Source of the DNA: Anopheles merus
Lineage: Eukaryota; Arthropoda; Insecta; Diptera; Culicidae
Direction of reading: 5' to 3'
Assembly (NCBI RefSeq): GCF_017562075.2
Contig: NC_054082.1
Coordinates: forward strand, 15,473,286-15,537,285
Length of the DNA: 64,000 nucleotides
The notes beneath the pieces are model-generated. The model had not been told where the DNA came from and made no database searches. It saw only the letters and a program-made list of their open reading frames with translations. Numbering within the stretch: position 1 is the stretch's first letter; every line of letters begins with the position of its first letter. Below, piece by piece: positions 25,601 through 38,974 of this stretch. The position numbers were made by a program, and so were the translations under genes.

Positions 25601-28600
25601 CACGGCAGGCAGCCAGCGGAAGGAAAACAACTACTGTCAACTTCAATTGTTTCACCATTCCCCAGCAGTGAACCACTATCGTGCGCCGGCAGTAAATCGT
25701 CTGACTCGCGGGGCGCGCGAATAACGGCTGACAGCTGATGGAGTGTGGAGAGAGTAGGAGTGTTTTTCGCTGGCTTCTAAACCTTACGAGAAACCTCAAC
25801 ATTAGGGTTGTGTGCGTGTGTGTGTGTGTGTCCCTCAACAGTCAGGAGTCACAACAGCCGGCAGGGTGATTTAATGAACGGTGTAGTATGGATGGTGGTA
25901 GAATTCGCAGATTCGCGAGAAATGGCACGATTGTGCCTGCACAACACGTCACTCTTTCTCAGGGCGCGCGCACAGCATTTCATTTCCTACTGATGCTGCT
26001 CTACGCGACCAGAAAGGCATCCCGAGAGCATTGCAATTGCACCCGCAGTGCTGCAGCATGCAAAACACACACACACACACACCGTCGTCATGAATATTCA
26101 TAGCCGATCAGTTGTGCTCTCATGGTTCCTTTGCCCGGCAGCATGTTGTTGTTGTCCCTAGAGTAAATCCCAGCATAGCCGGGCGCTGTTCGACGACGGT
26201 GCAATAGATTCCTAGCCCCGATCAGTAGCTAGACGACCTCAAACCGCCCCCATCCAACCCAAAGTCAAGCTAGAGCATGTTAAGGTGTTTGGGTGCATTT
26301 TGCGGTGGAGCGCAGGTAATTGAAATATCTCAAATATCTTAATTCGTTTAATAAACATGTAAAAAGATTTAATTAAAGTTCGCAGCACACAGTCGGGCGA
26401 GAAAGAATCTCGCTGGCCAAGAATGCGTGGCAAGCCCCCGTTGCCTTTGAGAAGGGGGTTGGGGGGTGGGTACATAGAGGTAAGCTCCAAACACGCGGCA
26501 AGCAGAACGCGAAATATGTATGCGGATGTGGATTGAATTGCAACGAGTGCGCCATCATGACCAACTACACCGACCGACACTATCGCCTGGAATCGACTTT
26601 AAGCCGGCTCGGGAGAGAGAAAGAGGGAGACATACACATAATGGCGATGGGAGATATGTACCACAGACACACACACACACAATCACACCAAAGTGGGAAG
26701 ATTTATGAAATCGTAAAGTATTGGTTCATTTAAATAATTGAATATGCAAATCAGGTGCATGTGCGAAAAAGCGAAACGATCTGTGTGCGACGCGGTTACA
26801 CCACCACCCGACCCGACCGATTTAGAGTGTTTTTTTTTTGTAATTTTTTTTATGTGTGTCAAAGCCTCATCCCCTCGTCCTTACCAGTTCCCAAGTCTTC
26901 GAAATGGGAGAACAAAAAAATCCAGGTGAAATTGTTTGTTTGTGCACTCTGTTTGCGCATTGCATTTCTGTTGTCGTACAAGTGCGCACTTTTGCGCAAA
27001 ACGTGGCGCAAATATGCTTTTTGACTGTGTGCGTGTGTGCATGAACACTGAAGGCTTGGGGGGAGATAAAAGGTGCGTGTTTAGAATTGCTTTTTTTTTC
27101 TTTTTTTTCTTCTTTTTCCAGCCCTGCCCTCTTTGGCTTTGTCCTGTCGTTACCGTCGTTGGATCCAGGTGTGCGCTGCTGCTGATCCTGACGCACTCTC
27201 GCTCTCTCTGTTTTCTCTTCCTGGACACAAGGTGACACACATTGTAAGAGAGGGCGAGAGAGAGAGAGACCCAGAGAGGAAGAAAGGAAATGTGACACGC
27301 GGGTTTGACGGTAAAATCCGCTTGCCTGCATTCATCCGGGCACACGGAAAACACACTGCAATGCTCGTACCACCACCTTTCGAGGCACTGATTGCAACCC
27401 AAACCCAAACCCGAGCGCGCAGCATTGGCCAACAACAGAGCACAACTTCAAACGATTGCAGTTCAAATAAATCTTCCGCAGAGCAGCAAGCTCAGCAAAA
27501 AGGAAGCTCCCCGCGCACGCCTGTCCACAAGCGGGAGGGGATACGGTAATTGAAAAGGTAAACATGTCGCGTCGATCTGGCGACCGATTCCCGCTGCTCC
27601 GACGTTTTATAAAACGGTGGCCAGGAGTCGAGCGGAAGGCTCGGGGACCGTAATCCATCTTAGATGGATGGATTATGCATACCCTACCCTCGCGGGCCTG
27701 CTGGTCGGACGACAGGTCGGTGCATTCCGAGTGGCGACCGTTTCTAACCCGACCGTGGAATGTTGTGATGTGTGTGCATTTGGCTGTGAGGAGGATGTAG
27801 TGCTTTGCGAATCGTCGTCCAATCTTGACATGTTGTGAGCACGAGAGCGCTGGGGGGGACACAACGCTAGTAATCCCATCACTCCAAATGTGCGGCCCGA
27901 GAAGCACGGTAGTAGACAACAAATCAGTGCCACAGAGCCGTGCCACTGCCAGAGCTGGAGGAGTGCAGTGGAAGTGATTGCATATTTCACGCCGGCCGAA
28001 GTTTGCAATAAATAATTGCACATTATCGTGACAGAGGGGTTTGGTCGGGTCGGCAACACAAAGTCGACATTTCCACGTCCCACCAGCAGCCGCTGCTGGC
28101 ATCGAAGGCGACGGGCGCTGGCGTATGGTGCACAATTAGGTGCATTTTAGATTTGATATGGAATCTTACATTCGAAGCTGTGGCATCAGGGTGTACACGT
28201 AAAGATGACTTTGATCTCTGTGTGTGTGTCTTTGCATAAATGCATCGGACATTGGGCAAAGAAGAGGGAGTTTATGAATATTTCACCCCCTCCCACCTGT
28301 ATGTCCTGCCAGCCGACCAACTACCCCAAAAACGGTGGCAGACGGCAGATGGACATCACTGCACACTTCGCTTCCGATCATCGTTGGGCTATTAATCAAA
28401 TGACCGGTTCTGCTTTTTGTGCCAACCGTCGTCCGGAGGTTGTACTCTCTCTCTCCCTCTCTCAAACCATTTCTAAATGTCATGTATTTGGCGGCAGCAA
28501 TTGCTTCAACACACACACACAACACAGAGAGAGAGAGTATGGGGAATGGATTTTAAAGTGCAGGAAATCCCGACGACCGCTGGACTGGGAGAGTGACTCC

Positions 28601-29498
28601 GGGAAATGATTACAAACGAGCAACTAACTCCAACACAGCATGGGGGCCGCCACCCAACATTCGCCTCCTTCACCTCGCTCAGGCTGGCAGCTAAGATTAT
28701 TAAACCGCTTTAGGGGAGGGCGTAGAGGTGAATGGGACCATGTCACGGTGGTCTTTCTATGCGATCGATTAGACTAGAAAGAGAGAGAGAGAGAACACGA
28801 AGCACTACAACGGTACAACCTCATCTCATGATCATCGTCATCTTCATCATCATCGTCGGGGGTGGTGTGCCCGTTACGGTTGGGGGAGATATTAAATTTA
28901 TACTCGTGACTTTGTCTATCGAAGGTCTTCGTCTTCTTCAGCTGCTACTCTTACTGCTCTCTCTCTCTCTCCCTCTTCTCCATTCCCATGGTGCGCCTTA
29001 ATGATGCGATTCATCGATCGATTCTTCAACCGAGGTCGATCGAGGGTGCGTTCGACCTTTTCCTCCCGTTCCTTTGCCGGCGGAGAAGATGCAGCACTGC
29101 ACAGCAATGCAAATAGCATCAGATATAGGGACGCACCAGCGACGCTCCAAGGCATGCACAGAACATTGGCGAAACGAGGCGAATCACACAGAGGCGGAGG
29201 TCATCGCTCATCGACCCGGACGGGGGGTCTGCTGTGATGCGAATTTTTCCCTTTTGCCAGCAATCCGGTTCGAAGGACCAAAACCAATCCCGGCATCGTC
29301 CTCTCTCGCACTCTTCTCTCTCACTCTCTCTCTCTCTCCCTCTCGGTGGATGTACCAACGGACCTTGATTTAAGATCTGTTTTCCGTTCCCTTCTTCGTA
29401 ATCCACGCAATCCAACAGTAAGGGTTTGAAACAAAACCCACCATACACAGTGTGTGCCGCTGCTGTGGTCTCTCCCAGAACCGGCCAGCGCCACTTAC

Positions 29499-29612
29499 CT
29501 TTCCCTGTCGCGTAATGTCGTGGAACGAGCTGGCCGGCACCATGCCCACCTCTACGAGGATGGATGGATGATGAATCCCGATGTCGTAAGATTCATCATC
29601 TTTTGCGATTCT
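29499..29612 (-). CDS. Candidate coding exon (weak to moderate)
   Basis: The donor is excellent: GGGAAAG followed by GTAAGTGG. The 38-codon open frame upstream includes KDDESYDIG and VGMVPASSFHDITRQGK. The second half has the C/G-ending codon bias seen in the real exons. The full form needs an acceptor ending GGGGTAG, which is poor. A better acceptor, a TC-rich tract ending CTCGTAG, would shorten the exon to 29499-29551. It ends in phase 0, which does not join directly to the exon at 11087, so another exon would have to lie between. It may belong to a different transcript or be chance. Confidence 0.3.
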
Positions 29613-32600
29613 CTACCCCGATGGCAGTGTCCCGGCAGGGTGCAGAGAAAGCGGGGTTACACAACACAGGCCACTCGGTAGTCGTCAACCGGCAGGCTCT
29701 ATTTTTTTTCTTTTTCCGCTGGAGGCAACGGTGCTGCTGTGTGCAGTAAGTGGAGAATAATCATGAAATATGAATCGAGCAAAATGCGTACTCCGCTTAT
29801 TAATGCATATTTGATATTGATATATTGTTCCGTAATGACGTTACCGCAGGCCCTGTGGCGCTTCCGAAAAGGGTAGCCAGGGGGCGCAAAAGAGAGGGGG
29901 GGGGGGGGGAGGCGCTGATGTAAAGAGCGATTGTGGTTCTGATTTGGAAAGAAGAAAGAACACACCGACGCAGGGCAGAAGGAGGTTGCCTTTCAAAGGG
30001 CTATTGTTTTTTTTAGAGGTAGTACCATTTAGTTGTGGGATTTACTTCCACAGAGCCGCAGTGTGAGCTGGGTTAAATCATTACACAAAAATGAGGGTGT
30101 TTTATCCCCTTTTCGGAAGGAAACGGGAAAAGAACACAAAAGTGTGCAAAACACAATAAGAAGTGTGAATCCTGAAAGGGAACCACCCCAAAGTGTTGGA
30201 TCCATTATCACACCGGAAGCTGTGTTGCTCAACTCATGGCGCAATTTAACCACCCAAACCCACCCACCCGCGTGTGTGCCGCAAAAATGCTTCCACAGCT
30301 CCAAGCCAGCCCCACTCATTGAATCGTCCCAGCACACAACCGTCCAAGCAACTTCTGTACTGTACGCCACATATGATGCTCCCCCCTCTTTTCTGTCGTC
30401 ACGATGACTTGCGCTGCTGATCCTTTCTCTCAGCAATACACACACACACACACAGGCAGTAGAAGAGTACACAAAACAAAACCGGAGGAAATCGCTTTTA
30501 AAAGGGCAAGCGCGCTACTCCCCCCCATTTCGGACCTCTCTCGTTCTTCTTTTTTTTACTACACAGAACGCATTTTATCAATCTCAGCATCCTGTATCCT
30601 AGCTTTAGGCAGGGGAGTAGTAGGCCATACCTCCTACCCTATGGATTTAAAATCTCAGCAGTAAGCGCACATCAAGCGCAACGGGGTTGTGTTGTGAGCG
30701 CGGCGGCGGCATGATGATGCAGTTAGTTTCCAAATAATAAAACGTCAAAAGATCCTCTCAGCCGTTCCGTTGCCTCAGCCGGTACACCGATGATTTCGCA
30801 ACACGACACGCAACCCACCATGGGCGCACGGGAGGAAGAATCGTCGTCGTATTATTTTCATTTTAATTCAATGGGAAAGCATAAAATTTCCGAGCAACCA
30901 ACAAAAAAAAACCCTTTTTATTTCCCAAAGCCTAGCTAAGCAGCAACGACACAGCGAGAGGGAGGGGTTCGGTGTGTGTACTGACGGCAAACAAACGGTC
31001 CCCTGCCGAGGACACACACACACAGACAGAGAGTGCACAAGTGTGTCGCCATGCCGTTGCTGGTGGCTCTCGTTGGAAGCCTCGGTAGGTTCTACAGCCG
31101 TGCCCCTCGCTGCAAGAAGCACATCAATGTGTTTATGAGAAGGATGAGGCTCGCTGCGCTAGGCTGTACTGTACCGGGGTTCGCCGAGCAGCGACGTTCT
31201 TGACTCGGCGGCGGATTTTATGCGCGGCTGCCTCCTCGCTTGGCTGGAAATTGGTACGAGGGTTAAGGCACACCAGCACACAGGCTGGTGGGCAAAACCC
31301 TTTTGGGTTAGGTTCCGGCACTCTCTATGCATGCTTTATGTTGCCCTTGTTTCAAAGCAAAGGACGACTGTGTGTGTAGCAGAAGAATAGGTCGTGCCAG
31401 GTCCGCTTTTTAGATCAAGATTTGTCCGGCAGGCGATGATGCGTTTCGCTTCGTTTTTTTGCTTCTTCCCTGAGCTCACTGTTGATTGTACTCTTCCTCG
31501 CATTGTGTGCCTTCGTGATGGCATCATTTTATTTTTACATTTTCCCGAGCAATTCGTCCTAGTGTCGCCCTAGGGCACAGGACATCTTCAAACCCAAAAT
31601 AAAAGTATCCTAATGTTCGCCACGCTTTGACGTTTTGGGGCGTAAATCACGGTCGTCGTGCGTGTTTGTTTCCCTGTTTATTGGTACGGGGGGATAGGGC
31701 GTGCAATTCGACTACTTAACGCCACTGTCGTGATTTTTCGGCCCGCGTAGCCATTGTCCCGTTTAGGGTCTCGTTAGGATGTGTTTATCCCTGTGAAACG
31801 AATTTATGGTCCTGCGTCTGTCTCGTCGTTGGCAAAATAGATGCGTGGTCTGTCTATTCTGTTCATGTTTCAATCTCCCCCCCATATTTCGAAACACCAC
31901 ACCAATGCGAAACGGGAAATAAAACCTACACCATAATTCCATCTCCGGAAAAAAAATGGGATGGACTTTGGTTTCTTTTCTTGCGCTCGCTTCAACAGTG
32001 AACCTTCGTTTGTTCTGGGATGTTTTCCTCCAACAAACCGACCCTTTTCCCGCGTGTCCTTTTCTGCGGACCGTACACAGGGGCAATCTTTCGCCCGGTA
32101 CTTAATTTAAATTCTAGCGCACGCTACACTGCACCACACACCACACAAAAGGGGTGTGAAATTGAAACCTCGGCCACCCTGGAAACCCTTGGAAGAGTGG
32201 GGTGTTTTGTTTCAGGGGGGTTTTTTTTTCATTCGTTCTCCTCCCCCCCCCCTCCCCCTCCGGATGGGTTTTTTGATTAAAGAACAACAAATCGTAAAGC
32301 AGCATTCCGCGTGCTGAGTGTTTGCCCTGTTTATGCGGATTTTACTTTGCCACTGCCCAACGACGTGTTAATCATGAAACTACACCGGGCGAAGCTGTTG
32401 CTCGGGACTTTCTGACTAAACGGAAGCACGGCAGGCATTAGGGGTTTGGCTTTTCGGAGATAATAATAATGAAGCCGCAGCTACTGGCAACAACGACGAC
32501 AACAACAACAACAAAAGCACTGCGTGAAAATAAAACAGGGGGAACAATGACGAAGAAAAAGGATCGTTTTTTTTTTTATTCGTTGTTTTGCTTTCGAAGG

Positions 32601-32839
32601 GGTCCTTGCACATTTATTAAAATGTAACGGGTTTGAGGGTTGAAGGATAAACAAGGACGTGTCTTACAAGTGGAGAGCGGTATTAAACGAACGGATCTGG
32701 TTACCGCTGGGCCCCGCTTTGCAGCGCTGTGTGCACACGCATACGCAATTGTAAAAAGGACATTTGAGCACCGCGAGCAGGGGGGAACAAAAATAATGAG
32801 CGAAATAGTAGCAGCGCCCCAGCATCCATGGAGATTCAC

Positions 32840-32874
32840 CTGAATTGTGTCGTCGGGATCGTCGGGACTGCTCA
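32840..32874 (-). CDS. Candidate 35-nt microexon (weak)
   Basis: The possible acceptor is TTGCACTGTTGCTTAG and the donor is ATTCAG followed by GTGAATC. The open frame SSPDDPDDTIQ has coding-like codons. It would end in phase 0, compatible with the 29612 start. Both sites are only fair, and microexons of this size arise often by chance in long introns. Confidence 0.18.
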
Positions 32875-35046
32875 CTAAGCAACAGTGCAATATTAAATAC
32901 ACATCCTTGAAATCGTAAACCATTGCAACCAACTTTCCCAAAGAGGAAAGTGAAAAAAAAGGGGTAAACTTGATAATTTGTTCACCAACTACGTGCGAGA
33001 GCACGCAGGCCGGCGCCCGATGGTTAAATTATCAAAGCAAAATGAAGCCCTTGTTTTGTGCTGAAAGGAAGGCAGCAACATAAATTATGTCACGCGCGTT
33101 TGACAACCGGAGTGGTCTCGCCATACGGTTCAGTGCTTCCTTCCCAGAACAACCGCCAGCCACTTTCCATCATCCGCCACGCCAAAGAAAAAACCACGAC
33201 TTGGCAGCAGTGTGGCAACAGCAGCGCTCCCACCGATGCAAGTTCCTCGCTCGAAGCCTTCCTTCGTCGTGGAAATGAGTGTGTCTTTAACTTTCCGACA
33301 GCATTTTCGGAAGCAAAAATTTAAGAAACCAACGCAGTGAGGCGAGAAGTTGCTCGGCACGTGAAAAATGTGGCTGTTTCCAAAAACCCCAGGCCCGTAG
33401 GCGGCACACGGCAAGTGGAAATACCACCGCCCAGCCCAGTTGTCGGAAGGAAGGAAGGAAGGAAGCAACGGAAATTGCTTAGCATTACAATTTTGTGCTG
33501 TGCCGCAGAATGTGGTGGAGGATTTCGGGGACGAGCGAATATCATCTGCATCGCTCATATTCTCCCCCCGCAGTCGAGGGCGCTTCTCCAGCAGGCTGAC
33601 AAGAAAGGACGAGGACGAATTTTTTAAGTACCTTTTTCTTAATGACATTTCACATTTTGCCCCCCCCCCCCACACCGCGCGTACGGAAGAAGAGTGTTGT
33701 GGTAAGGAAAGTTTTCCATTTCTTTCGCCCCGCGGCGCGACGCGCATAAAGGCAAATCATTTCCTTCCATACGACTCCGACCGTTCCGTGGGTTTGAGCG
33801 CTTTGAGCGGTTGTGGGAGTGTGGTGCTCCACTCGGTGAGCGATAGAAAACCTGAGCAAAATGATTCTTAGGAGTGGAATTTATGATTTCCGGAAATGCA
33901 AACTGGAGCCGACATCGCGACATGCCGTGGCGAAGACTGCTTCCATCATACCGGTGGCTATAGATGATGCTATGTACACCTAGTCATCATCCGGTCGGGG
34001 TCGTCGTTTCGTGCACACAAAAGGGTGGTAAATGCTGCAGGAGGAGCTAGCAGTGACAGGTGGACGAGCAGGAGCAACAAATACACTGCGAAGCTTCCTT
34101 GTTCCATGGGAAAGAGGACACGAAACCAGGATAATGACTTCGAATGCTGCTCCGATCGAAACGGAAACGATGATGATGCGTTTGTATAGCACAGCCGTCG
34201 TCGTCGTCGTCATCGTCATCGATAAGTACCTTCCAATTTACTACCGACAGTATTAATATTATCACAAGCAGGGATTAAAGAGGAGTGAACATCTTTTCAT
34301 CCATCGCTCACCACGCCCTGAGTGTTTTTTTTTGTTGCTTCTTCGTTGATCTCATCTCGGCACACGCCATCCGACAACAGTAATTCTCTAATTCTCCAAC
34401 TCCTGCTGTTAGCTTTCCCTTTTATCGAATCGATCTCTGCTAGAGCTCGTCCTGCGGTACACGTACCTAGGCAGCGTAGGATTGGAATGTTTCCAACAGC
34501 GGCAGCTAATAATCGAACAGACGCGCACGCGGCTCGTGCGGTGATTCCCTTCGGTAGCATATTTCCCTTTTGCATCAATCACAGCCGAAGAACGTGGGCT
34601 CTTTTTTCTTCAGCATAAATGGGAAACAAAATTTACTCTTGTTTCATATCCCTCCACCGCTTTCTACCTTTTGCTACGTGGACTGATTTGCCGTCCAACC
34701 CGAAGGACATTTCGCGTCCCTGTCAAAAGCATGCGCCCCGCGCGAAACTGGGGAAAACTCTGCAATGCGAAGCAAGAAGCGCGTGCACACCGTGCGCCGA
34801 CCGACCGTTCGCCGCTTAGCAGGCACTTATTAGCGGTAATGAAAACGGATTATTATCCGTGACGGCGATGAACCGTACTAGGGCCCGCAGGGTCGCGAAT
34901 CTGTCTCCCCCCTTGGCGCACTCGGTTGTGATTAAAAGCGAACGTTGGGAGTGTATAATTCACCCGCTTGCCACGAAAATAGAGGGGCGTTGGTGGACGA
35001 TTTTGGATTACGATCCGGCAACCGGAAGGATTCCGCCTCCTCCACG

Positions 35047-35071
35047 TTTTTTTTTTTTTTTTTTTTTTTTT
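35047..35071. repeat. T25 homopolymer
   Basis: Run of 25 T on the plus strand. I see no retroposon body next to it, so I do not call it a poly-A tail. Confidence 0.85.
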
Positions 35072-37355
35072 GCGAGTTCTGATGGCTAAACTCCACGGGC
35101 AGACGGGTGCAAATGGTACGATTTGTGGGCGATGTTTTTAATTAACGTTTCTAGCAGCGAGTGTGGCAGACAGACAGTTTGGGCGGAGTCCAGTCCGTCC
35201 GTTGACAGCTGCTGCTTGTCGATGGGCTCTCCCTGGCACGGTAATTGCAGCGCTGTAACAGTAAAGGGTTCGAAAGGTGGAAAACTTCCTTTCCCCACGC
35301 AAAAGCCCTTTATTTTACTTGGCAAAATCTTGTTTAAAATTTAGCTTCTGCCACCATTTGTGTTCTTCCTTTGAAGAAAAAATCCTTTAATGTACTTTTG
35401 AGGTTATTTTTGTTTGGTATGCGGTAAGTACGTGTGTTTCAAGAGCGTATCGGTTACCACACTTTTTCCCGGGGTTTTTTTCCTCCTCCCCAGTGCTTCT
35501 CGACTTCTTCCAATCAATCATTCACGAGTGCTGAACTCGAGCGAGCGGGGGAAAAAAACCTACCAAATCTACCCCTTTCGATCGCAACCAGCGTGCTAGC
35601 AACGACCCCGAAAAAACGGGGCTTACACACAACCATGAAGAGAGCCCATCAACAGCTGTGTTTTTCGCCATTTCCCGAACCCCATCCCACCAGCCTGCTT
35701 CTGGTAGAGCAACAAAAAAAAAAGCACCACGACGGGGGAGATTTGTGAAAAACCTCTGTTGATGGAAATTAAACGTACTTGATGCTGTCGCTCTAAGCCG
35801 GCACACACACACTCCTTGTTGGAGAGTGAATCTTGATTAACGTGATTCCTATCGTTCTACACTTAAACATGCACACACACACACACTGTTCATTTCAAGA
35901 GACGACACACGTGCGCTGCCAGCACTGGTGGTCGTACCCAATCCCAGGAAAAGGGTCAGAAGAGAGCAGATTTAGCTGCCTGCTTTATGCAGCGAAAACC
36001 CGTGCGATGATGGAAATGTGATAAGTAAAACATCATGATGCACTTTGGCCGATAGTGAGACACAGCGTAGCTGCGGCACGTGTTGCTTTGTACCCGTGCT
36101 GGGCTCTTCACGAGGCCTCCAATTCCCACACTGTCCATGTGAGCATTCCGGCAACTTAACTGGTAGCGTGAAGCGCTTTTTAATGAAACAAACGGAGAGG
36201 CGCTGCTGAACGATTTATGAATCGCTGCTACCTTTAAAGCCCACCTCCCAATGTTTAAGCTGATACAGATTATGTAAATTTTGGGCATTGGGTGCTCCTT
36301 ACTCCTTCCCCATACACTTCTTCATGCAGCGTTAGAGCACGCGCCGTCTTCGATAATCAAGTTTCGTCGCTTTTCAACCGTAAAGACTTGTCAACGTTTA
36401 AGCGAGGTTAAAACAAAAATAGATTAATTTTCTTTCTGGAACTGCTTACGCTGATGATGACAATGACAGTGGGTGTGTGTGTGTGTGTGTGTGTTTTCAT
36501 CCACCAACATTAATAGAATTATACTGTAAGTACCGAAATCTGGGAGCTTTCCCTGTCATTGCCTGTTTTGTGCAGCGCTTTTACCCCCCCTAAGGGGTTG
36601 AATAAGCGTAATTAAAAGGAATCAACTGACTAACGCAATGACAACAGCCACCCTCCTCAGGCGGGCGATGCGGCGTGGTGGGACGATGAGCCACAAACAT
36701 TCTTTGTAGCTCTCCCCGCGCGCGCTTGTGGACGGCTGTCGTGGAAAAAGCACTTACACACAAACTCCACACATTCCCCCCCTTCCTGCTAGTGCTGCTG
36801 CTTAAGGCAAATGGCGCCGGCGAAAATAATCACCACCATCAGACGGAGCTCGTGGCAACCCCACACACTTCCAATAAGAGTGTGTACGTGTGTGTGTGTT
36901 TGTGTAGTACTACCCTGGTAATCATTATGAATACGTCATTATGCAGCATAATACCCGTTTTGATAGGACGAAGGTTTTCAACAGATTCAAAGAGGGAGAG
37001 AGAGAGAGAGTGTGTGTGTGTGTACGAGCGAGAGCACGAAAGGGTCGTTTAATTCCAGCGAAACCTGTGCAAGGGATGGAGGAAAATCGGAGACGCCTGC
37101 AGCATCAACAGCAGCGTACATAAATGGTCGTCCTTGTGGAAGCTTCCCCGGACCGGAACGGAAAAAGCTCGCAAGTGTGAGAAGATCATCCCGCGCGTAG
37201 GCCAGAGTTTCGGGAGCACGCACACACACACACGCACGCACATACTTACATTCTGCCGTCCAAAATGGGCACCACACACACGGAAGCGCGCGGGGAAGTA
37301 TATTAAAACTTTATTAAACACATTACGATAATGACTTTCATCTTCTCGGGCTTCC

Positions 37356-37464
37356 GTGTGTGTGTGTGTGTGTGTGTGAGAGGATGAAGATGAGAATGCG
37401 CCGCTGGTGTGTGCAAATTTTAGGCAATTTCCCAAAAGCACGGGATTTTCCGGGGGAGCGAAGA

Positions 37465-37499
<35 letters not shown>
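37356..37499. repeat. TG and CA arrays in inverted orientation
   Basis: A (TG)n array at 37356-37378 and a (CA)n array at 37467-37499 flank about 90 bases of ordinary sequence. As complements they could pair into a stem. They may simply be two independent microsatellites. Confidence 0.7.
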
Positions 37500-37503
<4 letters not shown>

Positions 37504-38360
37504 CGTAAATTGGTTGACTTTCTAATGGGCATCACGCGGCCATCACAGACAGGCCAACGGCGCCGCAGGACATCCCTCCACACCGGGCGGTAACGGGAAG
37601 AAGCACAACGGCGCTCATAATAACGCGCGCGCTTCGGAAAAGGGCCCCAAAGTGCGGCCCGTTGCGGGAAGAGGCCGAAAAACCGAAAGGCCACGCGAAA
37701 GCTTAGTGCTTAGCCGGGGCGCGTTTGAGGATTTGGAGGCTGCAAAAAGGGATACGTCACTAAAAGCATTCACTCCGTTGCCGGCGCGGGAAAGCAGGTA
37801 CTAAGGGGAGGAATATTTAATTCATTTAAGAGCATGTAAGTTGAAGCTTCCAACCGCGCCGTGATCGACCGATTGAGTGTATGGGGGGTGCGCGTCGGCA
37901 ATCTCTTTAATGAGAAAACGCGGCGGCGAGCGTAATAATGTTGGCCCCCCTGCTTGTGTGTCTCATAATCATGGGAGCAGCAACGCACTACACCCTTCGC
38001 AAGTGCGATGGATGATGCTGCTTGCCACGGATGTATTTGGCCGGGTATGAAGCTTTTCAGTTGAAAAATTGATTGAAAGCTGTTGAAATAAATAAGATTA
38101 TCTCCGTGACATGTCAGAACCATCACACAGAATCCCATGAGGTGCTTGTGTGCATTTGTATATGTGCGTATAATGTACCGGCGTAAAGATACAACTCACC
38201 GACGATGCGCTTCCATGTCGTCTATCTGTTCCCCGAGAGTATGCATCTGCATGTAAGAGGAATAACACGGCTATGCAACGACGAACGACTACCGTTGACT
38301 ACACATACACACGTTTGAAGTCGGAATTACATGCACAACATGCACTGTTCCATCCCTGTG

Positions 38361-38368
38361 CAGCGCAC
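38361..38368. repeat. Left target-site duplication CAGCGCAC
   Basis: This 8-bp sequence is repeated exactly at 38975-38982, on the other side of the element. An 8-bp duplication is the hallmark of hAT transposition. Confidence 0.85.
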
Positions 38369-38974
38369 TAGTGATGTGCTGCATGGAGCGCACCCACGAC
38401 TCCGATCCGACTCCGACTATTGTTAGTTCGATTCCGACTCCGGCAAAATGGAACCACTAGATCCGCCCGGAGTCGGAGTCATTCGGAGTCGTCCGGAGTC
38501 GACCGGAGTCGTCCGGAGTCTCCGGAGACTCCGAACGACTCCGAACGACTCCGATTCCGATCGACTCCGGACGACTCCGAACGACTCTGGACGACTCCGA
38601 ACGACTCCGGACGACTCCGAACGACTCCAAACGACTCCGAATGACTCCGACTCCGGGCGACTCTTGACGACTCCGACGACTCCGAACGACTCCTAACGAC
38701 TCCGAACGACTCCGAACGACTCCGGACGACTCCGACTCCGGGCGATTCCGGACGACTCCGGATGACTCCGAACGACTCCGGATGACTCCGGATGACACCG
38801 GATGACTCCGACTCCGGGCGACTCCGGGAGACTCCGGGCAACTCCGTACGACTCCGGACGATTCCGAACAACTCCGGATATTGCAGCGCGGACCTACCTT
38901 CCGGAGTCGATTCCGAATTTATCGGAGTCGGATCGGAGTCGACTCCGGATTTTTGCCAACTTTACCCATCACTA
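38369..38974. mobile_element. Non-autonomous hAT-type MITE carrying an internal minisatellite
   Basis: The element is 606 bp and flanked by perfect 8-bp duplications CAGCGCAC. Its ends are TAGTGATG and CATCACTA, an exact 8-bp inverted pair starting with the TAGNG motif typical of hAT ends; tenth bases also agree. There is no transposase. The interior is a GACTCCG-based array: a short GGAGTC-oriented block (about 38470-38525), a long GACTCC-oriented array (about 38528-38880), then another GGAGTC-oriented block near 38898-38942. The transcript or single strand could therefore fold back. The SRPES-type ORFs read through this array are repeat translations, not genes. Confidence 0.85.
38528..38880. 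repeat. 10-bp minisatellite, unit GACTCCGAAC/GACTCCGGAC
   Basis: About 30 tandem, imperfect copies of a 10-bp unit, with occasional compound units containing an extra CTCCGG. It lies inside the hAT-type element and presumably moves with it. Confidence 0.9.

Larger units (their letters stand above)
11088..29498 (-). other. Long intron or upstream region, left part
   Basis: No confident gene. It contains (GA)n at 11339-11379, 14426-14448 and 15110-15140, a long GA run at 15979-16042, (CT)n near 12592, G23 at 16584-16606, C runs near 16937 and 21531, and (TG)n tracts near 20000 and 25810. Low-confidence exon candidates are listed separately (15.3 kb). Long unsupported ORFs at 17510-18262 (+) and 27332-28135 (-) are discussed in the findings. 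I see no intact transposon. Confidence 0.5.
29613..38360 (-). other. Long intron or upstream region, middle part
   Basis: No confident gene. It includes a T25 run at 35047-35071, a G13 run near 29898, TG/CA arrays at 37356-37378 and 37467-37499, and a 35-nt candidate microexon at 32.8 kb. ORFs over 100 codons on both strands lack splice or start support. Confidence 0.5.

Noticed and set aside
27100..27167. Plus-strand 47-nt exon after a strong T-rich CCAG acceptor
   Set aside because: The donor (CCAG/GTGTGC) is weak, the peptide is too short to judge and no partner exon is seen.
31052..31204. 50-codon plus-strand ORF MPLLVALVGSLGRFYSRAP...
   Set aside because: Too short, with no codon bias, no splice sites and no poly-A signal; a chance signal-like start is common.
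38420..38871. Overlapping SRPES/SGVVR-type ORFs on both strands
   Set aside because: Translations of the GACTCCG minisatellite inside the hAT-type element; all frames are open because the unit lacks stops.
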